6,760 bases of DNA from Flavobacteriaceae bacterium (GTDB lineage: Bacteria > Bacteroidota > Bacteroidia > Flavobacteriales > Flavobacteriaceae), in contig JALZVC010000197.1 of NCBI GenBank assembly GCA_023301205.1, forward strand, positions 1 through 6,760, read 5' to 3'. The translations under genes and the position numbers were made by a program. The notes under the pieces are model-generated. The model searched no databases. It had not been told where the DNA came from and saw only the letters and a list, made by a program, of their open reading frames with translations. Positions 1-5,473 of this stretch are shown in pieces. Each line of letters begins with the position of its first letter. The first letter of the stretch is position 1.

Positions 1-2825
1 CGTAGAGTGTCTGCTCCGTACTGATCGCAAATCTCATCTGGATTTACAACGTTGTATTTAGATTTGGACATTTTTTCTACCTCTGAAAAAGTTTTAAAAT
101 CTGTCGAACCTTCCTCAAATAATTGAGTGAACTCTCCCTTAAACCAATATCCTTTCTGAACTACAAAAATAGAATCTTCGTAATTATGCGTTTTATTTCT
201 AAATTTTTCAATGTTTAAAACATTATTACTTATTAGATTAATATCAAATCTATGTGGGATAATTTCATTAAATGGAACCGCTAAAGAACCTTTTTTATAA
301 TCACTTACATATTCATAGTCTGAGCTAAAGAAAACATACTTTACATCATTTGTATAATGTTGATGCCTTTTATCCTTTCCAAATTTCTCATCCGCTAATA
401 AAAAAATATTATTCGATGCTACTTTGCCCTTAAATTCGTTAGCCACCTTATATCCTGTAACATAAGCAAATTCTGACATTCCCAAAATCATCCCTTGATT
501 GATCATTTTCTGGAAAGGTTCGTCTACGTTTACAAAACCTCTATCGTTCATAAACTTCACCCAGAAACGGCTGTATAATAAATGGCCTGTTCCGTGTTCG
601 CTTCCTCCTATATATAGGTCTACGTTTTTCCAGTAATCTAAAGCATCTTTGCTTGCAAAAACATCAGTATTATGCGCATCCATGTATCTAAAGAAATACC
701 AAGAACTTCCTGCCCAACCTGGCATCGTGTTTAGTTCTAAAGGATGTATTGTTTTATTATCAATCAAATCATTACTCACAACAGCATTAGCTTTGCTATC
801 CCAAGCCCAAACATCTGCTCTACCTAAAGGCGGCTCTCCTTCTTCTGTTGGCAAGTATTTTTCTACCTCTGGTAAACGGATAGGTAAATGTTCTTTTGCG
901 ATCATTTGTGGCATTCCGTCCACATAATATACAGGGAAAGGTTCTCCCCAATAGCGCTGTCTAGAAAATACGGCATCGCGCAAACGATAATTCGTTTTTC
1001 CTTCTCCTGCATCTAATTTTTCTAACTCGTAAATAGCGAGTTTTAGCGCTTTCTTATATTTCAAACCGTTTAAGAAATCACTGTTTGCGATAACAGTTCC
1101 TTCTTTATCGGTATGCGCTCCTTCACTAATATCAACGCCTTCAAAAACATTAGGGATAGCAATACCAAACTTGGTTGCAAAATCCCAATCGCGTTGATCT
1201 CCACTTGGCACCGCCATTACAGCACCCGTACCATAACCAGCCAAAACATAATCTCCAATCCAAATAGGAATAGGCTCTTTTGTAAATGGATGCTCTGCAT
1301 ACGCCCCCGTAAAAACGCCACTTATGGTTTTCACATCTGCCATACGTTCGCGCTCACTTCGTTTTGAAGTAGCTTCTCTGTAAGCTTCAACTTCTGCTTT
1401 TTGTTCTGGAGTTGTTATTTGAGCAACATATTCATGTTCTGGCGCTAAGGTCATAAATGAAACCCCAAATATCGTGTCAGGTCGCGTAGTGAAGACAGAT
1501 ATCCCCCTGGCCCCCGAAGGGGGAACTGAGATTGAGCTTAACGTATTGTTTATTTTTTCTAAAACAGTATCGATACCAGTAAGCACTTCTTCGTTCCTGA
1601 AACGGATCACTTGAAAACCAGCCTCATTTAATCTTTTAGTACGTTCTTCATCTTCCTCAACTCTATCATTATGAATCTCCCCATCTACTTCGATAATTAG
1701 TTTTTTTCTTAAGCAAACAAAATCAGGAATGTAGTCTTCCACTAAATGTTGTTGTCTAAATTTGTGTCCTAGTTTTTTTGCTCGTAACTCTTCCCACAAA
1801 ACAGCTTCTGCTGGAGTTGGATTTTCACGCATTTCTTTTGCTTTCTCAAGAAGCAAATGTGAATTACTCCCACCCGTCATATATCCAGGACGAGTAGTCC
1901 CCCTCTGGGGGATTAGGGGGAACGTCACGGTAGCCCCCACAGATTTTCCAATCCAATTTCTTTGCGTTTCTTTAATAGATTCACTCCAGTCAATACCATC
2001 TAAACCTTGCAATAAGCGTTCTGCATAGGCAGAAATACGCATACTCCATTGTGTCATTTTTTTACGCACCACAGTATGACCTCCACGCTCACTTACACCA
2101 TTTACAATCTCATCATTAGCTAAAACGGTACCTAAAACTGGACACCAGTTTACTTCTGTTTCGGCAAGGTAGGTGAGTCTGTATTGTAATAATATTTCTT
2201 GCTGCTTGGTGTTCGAATAACTGCGCCATTGTTCGGCCAAGAATATTTCCGTAGTAGAATCACATACTGCATTTACACTGGCATTACCAACAGATTCAAA
2301 TTGCGTGACAAGCGTTTTAATATCCTCTGCTTTTTGGGTTTCATTATTAAACCAACTCTCAAAAAGCTGAATAAAAATCCATTGGGTCCATTTATAATAC
2401 TCAGGATTTGAGGTGCGTACTTCGCGAGACCAATCAAACGAAAAACCTATTTTATCTAGTTGTTTTCTATATCCCGCTATTTTATTTCCAGCCTTATCAA
2501 CACCACCTTCGATGTTCACTTTTGTAGTATCTGCTGGGTGTTGCCCAGTTTGGATCGCATATTGCTCTGCAGGCAAACCAAAAGAATCATACCCTTGTGG
2601 ATGCAACACATTAAAGCCTTTATGCCTTTTATAACGCGCATAAATATCACTCGCAATATAGCCCAGCGGATGCCCAACATGTAATCCCGCACCCGAAGGA
2701 TATGGAAACATATCCAGCACAAAGTATTTTGGTCTCTTGCTATCGTTTTCGGCATTAAATGTCTGGTTCTCCTCCCAAAACTTTTGCCACTTTGCTTCTA
2801 TCTCGTTAAAGTGATATTTGCTCAT
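1..2825 (-). CDS. leuS: Leucyl-tRNA synthetase (3' end outside window), carrying an in-frame nuclease-domain insertion
   Basis: Class I aminoacyl-tRNA synthetase that charges tRNA-Leu in the cytoplasm and clears mischarged tRNA through its CP1 editing domain. About 941 residues lie in the window; the C-terminal part is missing. In order I see: HVGH (residues 49-52, the HIGH signature); VNWCPVLGTVLAN of the CP1 entry; NWIGKSVGATVTF (290-302); a foreign nuclease domain (about 303-441); VFTTRPDTIFG (444-454, threonine-rich editing motif); GTGAVMAVPSGDQRDWDFA (532-550, with the editing aspartates 543 and 546); RLRDAVFSRQRYWG; SSWYFFRYMDAHN; YIGGSEHGTGHLLYSRFW; and KMSKS (918-922). The frame has no stop. 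The second Cys pair of the zinc module present in E. coli is not evident (SERGGH instead). E. coli LeuRS has KMSKS near residue 620; the excess here comes from the nuclease insert plus Bacteroidota-type extensions. The ATG start is preceded by TAGGATAGG, a purine-rich possible ribosome site. Confidence 0.97.
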   Translation of the reverse strand, partial: MSKYHFNEIEAKWQKFWEENQTFNAENDSKRPKYFVLDMFPYPSGAGLHVGHPLGYIASDIYARYKRHKGFNVLHPQGYDSFGLPAEQYAIQTGQHPADTTKVNIEGGVDKAGNKIAGYRKQLDKIGFSFDWSREVRTSNPEYYKWTQWIFIQLFESWFNNETQKAEDIKTLVTQFESVGNASVNAVCDSTTEIFLAEQWRSYSNTKQQEILLQYRLTYLAETEVNWCPVLGTVLANDEIVNGVSERGGHTVVRKKMTQWSMRISAYAERLLQGLDGIDWSESIKETQRNWIGKSVGATVTFPLIPQRGTTRPGYMTGGSNSHLLLEKAKEMRENPTPAEAVLWEELRAKKLGHKFRQQHLVEDYIPDFVCLRKKLIIEVDGEIHNDRVEEDEERTKRLNEAGFQVIRFRNEEVLTGIDTVLEKINNTLSSISVPPSGARGISVFTTRPDTIFGVSFMTLAPEHEYVAQITTPEQKAEVEAYREATSKRSERERMADVKTISGVFTGAYAEHPFTKEPIPIWIGDYVLAGYGTGAVMAVPSGDQRDWDFATKFGIAIPNVFEGVDISEGAHTDKEGTVIANSDFLNGLKYKKALKLAIYELEKLDAGEGKTNYRLRDAVFSRQRYWGEPFPVYYVDGMPQMIAKEHLPIRLPEVEKYLPTEEGEPPLGRADVWAWDSKANAVVSNDLIDNKTIHPLELNTMPGWAGSSWYFFRYMDAHNTDVFASKDALDYWKNVDLYIGGSEHGTGHLLYSRFWVKFMNDRGFVNVDEPFQKMINQGMILGMSEFAYVTGYKVANEFKGKVASNNIFLLADEKFGKDKRHQHYTNDVKYVFFSSDYEYVSDYKKGSLAVPFNEIIPHRFDINLISNNVLNIEKFRNKTHNYEDSIFVVQKGYWFKGEFTQLFEEGSTDFKTFSEVEKMSKSKYNVVNPDEICDQYGADTL
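74..495 (-). other. Expanded, divergent LeuRS segment between QGMI and KMSKS
   Basis: This part of leuS encodes residues about 778-917, between the QGMILGMSEF motif and VEKMSKS. Bacteroidota LeuRS proteins as I remember them carry a shorter insertion here, and part of it can be matched (RFDINLISNNVLNIEKFRN resembles the usual HVDV...LDLEAFK pattern). The flanking stretches, roughly from FKGKVASNN to DYKKGSL and from QKGYWFKGEF to STDFKTFSE, appear to be extra length. By eye the DNA is more AT-rich than the rest of leuS. It is in frame and free of stops. It may be a lineage-specific surface module; I recognise no separate domain. Confidence 0.4.
1503..1523. repeat. Terminal inverted repeat, downstream end of the leuS insert
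   Basis: On the plus strand: C5, TGG, C5, GAA, G5. The inner C5-GAA-G5 forms a 5-bp hairpin. It is translated on the minus strand as part of VPPSGARG (434-441). It is the inverted partner of the repeat at 1899-1920, with the same order of runs but different short spacers (TGG/GAA here, TAAT/AGA there). Its G/C richness contrasts sharply with the AT-rich surroundings. Confidence 0.85.
1536..1868 (-). other. DUF559 / Vsr-like PD-(D/E)XK endonuclease domain embedded in LeuRS (residues about 320-430)
   Basis: This stretch of the LeuRS reading frame matches the DUF559 family, a restriction-endonuclease-like fold related to very-short-patch-repair (Vsr) nucleases. Hallmarks in order: MRENPTPAEAVLWEELRAKK (332-351), the family's N-terminal helix signature; LGHKFRQQH (352-360); YIPDFVC (365-371), with the putative catalytic Asp 368; LIIEVDGEIHN (376-386), with Glu 379, Asp 381 and His 385; ERTKRLNEAGFQVIRFRNEEV (394-414), the closing helix and strand. 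None of the expected acidic residues is lost, so the domain looks catalytically competent and under selection, or only recently acquired. Free-standing family members are roughly 110-130 residues, the size seen here. There is no separate stop codon, so any product from an internal start would be fused to the C-terminal part of LeuRS. DNA cleavage activity and target are not known from sequence. Confidence 0.9.
1899..1920. repeat. Terminal inverted repeat, upstream end of the leuS insert
   Basis: On the plus strand: C5, TCT, G5, ATTA, G5. The C5-TCT-G5 part is a 5-bp hairpin. It is translated on the minus strand as PLIPQRG (303-309). Read on the minus strand it has the same C5-spacer-C5-spacer-G5 layout as the plus strand of 1503-1523, so the two copies face each other across the nuclease domain. 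They resemble REP-like palindromes scattered in Bacteroidota genomes (recalled, not searched). Confidence 0.85.
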
Positions 2826-2845
2826 CCTATCCTAAATTTAAGTAG

Positions 2846-2853
2846 CAAATTTA
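2846..2853 (-). promoter_or_regulatory. Candidate -7 promoter element for leuS
   Basis: TAAATTTG on the minus strand matches the Bacteroidota -7 consensus TAnnTTTG. It would place the transcript start near 2839, giving a leader of about 14 bases before the leuS ATG. No clear -33 TTTG is found at the expected distance, so this is tentative. Confidence 0.35.
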
Positions 2854-2927
2854 ACAGTATTATCATAGACTAAGAAGTACTGACCGAAATTTTAAAGTGA
2901 TATTATACAGTCATTCAATTATTCCCT

Positions 2928-2945
2928 AAATTCCTAAATGAATTT
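2928..2945. repeat. Small perfect palindrome in the leuS / Omp85 divergent region
   Basis: AAATTC (2928-2933) and GAATTT (2940-2945) form a 6-bp inverted repeat around a 6-base loop. It sits where the -33 region of the downstream gene's candidate promoter would be, so it could be an operator-like site. In AT-rich DNA such a short palindrome may well be chance. The rest of 2826-3018 shows nothing beyond the two candidate -7 elements. Confidence 0.2.
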
Positions 2946-2959
2946 TAAGTTTTTGTGCC

Positions 2960-2967
2960 TACTTTTG
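2960..2967 (+). promoter_or_regulatory. Candidate -7 promoter element for the Omp85-like gene
   Basis: TACTTTTG fits TAnnTTTG exactly, about 50 bases before the ATG at 3019, implying a leader of around 45 bases. No good -33 TTTG lies 17-20 bases upstream. No Shine-Dalgarno is present; the bases before the ATG are A-rich, as is common in this phylum. Confidence 0.45.
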
Positions 2968-3018
2968 AAATTATTATTCGAGTCTTACGTCTAAATAACT
3001 TTAAATTAAAAATCCAGT

Positions 3019-4293
3019 ATGAAAAACGTTGTTGTATTATTGATTTTATTTATTACATCTTTAGGTATTTCTCAAGAAATAATCGTTACATCCCTTGAAA
3101 TAGAAGGACTTAAGCGAACTAAAGAAAGTTTTCTGAAAAGACTTGTAAAGGTAAAACCAGAAAGTGTGTATGACTCACTTAAAGTCGCTACTGATGTTGA
3201 ACGATTAAATAGATTAGAAGGTATTGCTAATGCTACATCTACAATCATCAAAAACTCACCTACAGATTATTCGATCACTTATACCATTATAGAAAACTTC
3301 ACAATTATACCTGGTGCTAGGTCGTCACAATCTAATAACGGTGAAGAACTTGCTTTTAGACTTTCCCTATTTGAGTTTAACCTTTTTGGGCGAGGTCAAC
3401 TCATAGGTGGCTTCTACTCTCGAGATGTCTTTGATTCATTTGGTGTATTCTGGGAAGCTCCATTTTTGTTTTCCAATAAATTTGGGTTAGGATTTAACTA
3501 CCAAGACAATACGACCTTCGAGCCTATATTCACTGGTGTGGAAGGGCTTTCTGAAGATTTTAAATTTCAAAATAAAACATTTGAAGCATTCGCGATTTAT
3601 GAGCATGATTTTCATAACAGAGCACAGTTTGGGATTACTTTTGGCAATCAAGATTACGAAATACAGCCAGATCAACCTGACCTTGGACTACCCGATCAAC
3701 TAGAAGCAGATACATTTGGATTTACTAGTGAGTATGAATTTAATGATTTAACTATCACATATCAATATCTTGATGGTTTTAGAAACGAAGCATCTGCGCA
3801 GTATTTTTTTAATTCTGGTGGGCAGGGTTTTTTAGATGATGCTTTTGTGGGAGCCAATGATTTAGAATATTTTCGCCGTATAGGTAAAAGAGGAAATTTA
3901 GCAAACAGACTTCGACTTTCATATACCTCAAACAGGAATTCCCCATTTGCTCCATTTGCCTTAGACAACCAGATAAATATACGGGGAGCAGGTAATACTG
4001 TTAGTCGCGGTACAGCTGCCATTGTTATCAATACAGAATACCGACACACTTTACTAGAAAAAGGATGGTTTGTACTGCAGAGTAACACCTTTATTGATGC
4101 TGGAACTTGGCGTACGCCAGGAAATGATTTTGATCAACTTTTTGATGGGAGTACTATTAATTTTAATCCAGGATTAGGAATTCGTTTTATACACAAACGT
4201 ATTTTTAATGCGGTACTACGCTTCGATTATGGTTTCGGATTAGGTGACCAAAGCGCCAATGGATTTGTTTTTGGGGTTGGTCAGTATTTTTAA
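3019..4293 (+). CDS. Small Omp85/BamA-TamA-like outer membrane beta-barrel protein with one POTRA-like domain
   Basis: 424 residues. A classic N-terminal signal peptide (residues 1-18, hydrophobic core VVVLLILFITSLG, likely cut near Ser18-Gln19; no lipobox cysteine) sends it across the inner membrane. Residues about 20-95 (IIVTSLEIEGLKRTKESFLKRL..., then YTIIENFTIIPG) have the beta-alpha-alpha-beta look of a single POTRA domain. From about 100 to the end there are alternating amphipathic strands rich in aromatics and glycine, typical of a 16-strand Omp85 barrel. NIRGAGN (320-326) fits the conserved lid-loop (V/I)RG(F/Y) motif, although the aromatic is replaced by alanine. INTEYRHTLLEKG resembles the family's following strand, and the protein ends in Phe, as outer membrane barrels do. 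BamA has five POTRA domains, so this is not BamA itself. Role in protein or lipid insertion is unknown. It is monocistronic and converges on the UbiA gene. Confidence 0.85.
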   Translation: MKNVVVLLILFITSLGISQEIIVTSLEIEGLKRTKESFLKRLVKVKPESVYDSLKVATDVERLNRLEGIANATSTIIKNSPTDYSITYTIIENFTIIPGARSSQSNNGEELAFRLSLFEFNLFGRGQLIGGFYSRDVFDSFGVFWEAPFLFSNKFGLGFNYQDNTTFEPIFTGVEGLSEDFKFQNKTFEAFAIYEHDFHNRAQFGITFGNQDYEIQPDQPDLGLPDQLEADTFGFTSEYEFNDLTITYQYLDGFRNEASAQYFFNSGGQGFLDDAFVGANDLEYFRRIGKRGNLANRLRLSYTSNRNSPFAPFALDNQINIRGAGNTVSRGTAAIVINTEYRHTLLEKGWFVLQSNTFIDAGTWRTPGNDFDQLFDGSTINFNPGLGIRFIHKRIFNAVLRFDYGFGLGDQSANGFVFGVGQYF

Positions 4294-4335
4294 GAAATTT
4301 AACAACAAAATTGAAAAAAGGTTAAGCGAAGTTCT

Positions 4336-5220
4336 CTAAAATACGGGTGCCAATAATTTACCAGAATACACTACCCAAAGCATAGATAATAAGGCCGAAA
4401 GGTTCATCGCCCACCCAAAAAATTTCATTTGCGGCACCGTATAAGGCGCATCTTTAAAGAACACAAAAACATCAAGCACAAGCCACGCCGAGAATACAGC
4501 CAAAAACCCTGCAAGCACATAATCCTTAAACCCAAAACTTAAAACCAGCACCTCAACAAGGAGAAAAACAAGCATTAACAGCTTCGTTTTTTTTCTTCCT
4601 ATGAGAGTAGCCGTTGTCTTCTTTCCTGCAATTCTATCCGGTTCAATATCCATAATCTCACCCGCTATATGTGCCTGAAATGCAAATAAAGACAGATAGA
4701 ACATCGTTAGCCAAGGTAGCATAGGCAGTTCATTGAGCAGCAAACTAAACAGGGCAGTTACCACATAACCTACTTGTATGAGAATCTCAAAAGGAGGACG
4801 TTCTTTAATTCGGAACGGTTTAAAATTATAGATGATATTTGCGGCTACCATAAAAAACAAAACCAAAAACATCTTGAAACCTGCTTCAAAAACAAAATAA
4901 ACTATAAAAGGAAGATTAATGAGCGTAATCCATAAGGGCACACGCTTTAATGTTGCGACACTAGCTTTTGCCCCAAAAAGGAAATTGCCTTTTCTATCAT
5001 TAACTTTATCTGCCGCTACATCATTATAATCGTTAAGTCCGTACACCAAATAATTTAACGGAAACCCTACATAAATAAGTCCTACCCAGAAATTAGTAGA
5101 CTCCCAAAAAATATTATTAAACGTAAAAGGGACCAAGTAAATCCATATGGTGGGAAACCAGAGCCCGGGTCGAGATATTTTTAGGTGTTTGAGTATCAAA
5201 GGCGCTTTTAAGAAATACAA
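4336..5220 (-). CDS. UbiA-family membrane prenyltransferase, substrate unknown, non-ATG start
   Basis: About 294 residues with many hydrophobic helices (eight or nine expected in the family). It would act in the inner membrane, transferring a polyprenyl group to an acceptor. Both magnesium-pyrophosphate motifs are intact: N63-D64-xx-D67-xxx-D71 (NDYNDVAAD) and D191-xxx-D195 (MDIEPD, followed by GKKTTATLIG). The conserved YNFKPFRIKERP (131-142) is also present. The N-terminal SRPGLWFPTIWIY resembles the UbiA subgroup that includes lycopene elongases, but menaquinone, carotenoid or other isoprenoid substrates cannot be told apart here. The start is unusual: no ATG occurs in frame before residue 117, well inside the protein, and a TAA lies at 5227-5229, so a TTG start is needed, either at 5218-5220 or at 5197-5199. 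No neighbouring gene suggests a pathway. Confidence 0.88.
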   Translation of the reverse strand: MYFLKAPLILKHLKISRPGLWFPTIWIYLVPFTFNNIFWESTNFWVGLIYVGFPLNYLVYGLNDYNDVAADKVNDRKGNFLFGAKASVATLKRVPLWITLINLPFIVYFVFEAGFKMFLVLFFMVAANIIYNFKPFRIKERPPFEILIQVGYVVTALFSLLLNELPMLPWLTMFYLSLFAFQAHIAGEIMDIEPDRIAGKKTTATLIGRKKTKLLMLVFLLVEVLVLSFGFKDYVLAGFLAVFSAWLVLDVFVFFKDAPYTVPQMKFFGWAMNLSALLSMLWVVYSGKLLAPVF

Positions 5221-5225
5221 ATTTA
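5218..5225 (-). promoter_or_regulatory. Candidate -7 element overlapping the proposed UbiA start
   Basis: TAAATTTG on the minus strand matches TAnnTTTG, but its last three bases are the TTG that could open the UbiA frame. If this element is real, transcription would begin near 5211 and translation would have to start downstream, for example at the TTG at 5197-5199 on a nearly leaderless message. No -33 element is evident. Confidence 0.3.
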
Positions 5226-5252
5226 GTTATATTTTAGATGAATCTATTGTTG

Positions 5253-5270
5253 CCCTTCGACAAGCTCAGG
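5253..5270. repeat. Dispersed-type repeat, copy 1
   Basis: CCCTTCGACAAGCTCAGG, followed by GTGACAG. It is an imperfect palindrome (CCT...AGG) of the kind found as intergenic repeats in many bacterial genomes, Bacteroidota included (from memory). An identical 18-base copy lies 61 bases downstream. GTGACA after this copy and TGTCA before the second are inverted, so the pair may fold together. Confidence 0.75.
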
Positions 5271-5313
5271 GTGACAGTTTAGAACTTTAATTGATGGTTA
5301 TTGTCATGATGAA

Positions 5314-5331
5314 CCCTTCGACAAGCTCAGG
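5314..5331. repeat. Dispersed-type repeat, copy 2
   Basis: Identical to the copy at 5253-5270 over 18 bases and in the same orientation. It is preceded by TGTCATGATGAA and followed by ACAGACTC. Together the copies occupy the upstream half of the 253-bp spacer between the divergent UbiA and ftsX genes. An 11-base A tract at 5387-5397 and the ftsX promoter region fill the rest. Confidence 0.75.
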
Positions 5332-5442
5332 ACAGACTCTGTTGAAGCGATTAATAAGACAAATTGCATACGTTTTTAATAGATTCAAAAAAAAAAATCA
5401 CATACAATTTTAAGCCTCCAATACGTTATCAATAAAACCATG

Positions 5443-5450
5443 TATTTTTG
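5443..5450 (+). promoter_or_regulatory. Candidate -7 promoter element for the ftsX cluster
   Basis: TATTTTTG matches TAnnTTTG, ending 23 bases before the ftsX ATG, which implies a leader of roughly 17 bases. The -33 position shows only weak similarity (GTTA near 5425). It is the best promoter candidate for ftsX, the DUF3098 gene and uppP. Confidence 0.4.
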
Positions 5451-5473
5451 TAGTACCATACGTAGCCAACAAA

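Larger units (their letters stand above)
1503..1920 (-). mobile_element. Palindrome-bounded element carrying a nuclease frame, inserted in frame in leuS
   Basis: Seen: a 418-bp segment begins and ends with G/C-run repeats in inverted orientation, while the leuS sequence outside it aligns by eye with ordinary LeuRS on both sides. The frame enters at codon 303 and leaves after codon 441 without a stop. No transposase, target-site duplication or splicing motif is visible. Because 418 is not a multiple of three, a few host bases were probably lost or gained at insertion, consistent with the short native hairpin loop being replaced. Known: Rickettsia palindromic elements are a precedent for palindromic DNA inserted in frame in housekeeping genes. 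Inferred: this is a non-autonomous or nuclease-assisted mobile unit. The boundaries are set by the repeats and could shift by a few bases. Confidence 0.7.

Noticed and set aside
1503..1920. Intein or self-splicing intron in leuS
   Set aside because: The junctions lack an intein's Cys/Ser first residue and terminal His-Asn followed by Cys/Ser/Thr, and the insert is far too short and fully coding to be a group I or II intron.
1501..1925. Target-site duplication flanking the insert
   Set aside because: The bases just outside the two repeats (ATAT side and AACG side) do not match over a meaningful length.
649..2684. Several open frames of 70-92 codons on the plus strand
   Set aside because: They lie antisense to conserved leuS codons, overlap one another in places, and their translations show no recognisable domain.
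2516..2755. 79-codon minus-strand open frame
   Set aside because: It is a different frame of the conserved HVGH-containing part of leuS and has no family resemblance.
1..2825. leuS as a pseudogene disrupted by an element
   Set aside because: I translated the whole minus-strand frame: no stop or frameshift occurs, and the HVGH, TTRPDT, GDQRD and KMSKS motifs are all in one frame.
3487..4088. Minus-strand open frames of 62 and 108 codons
   Set aside because: They are antisense to the Omp85-like gene, whose barrel pattern, signal peptide and terminal Phe support the plus-strand frame.
4294..4335. Bidirectional terminator between the convergent Omp85 and UbiA genes
   Set aside because: There is an A/T tract, but I could find no stem of useful length in the 42 bases.
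5253..5331. CRISPR array
   Set aside because: There are only two repeat copies with a 43-base gap, the repeat is too short, and no cas gene is nearby.
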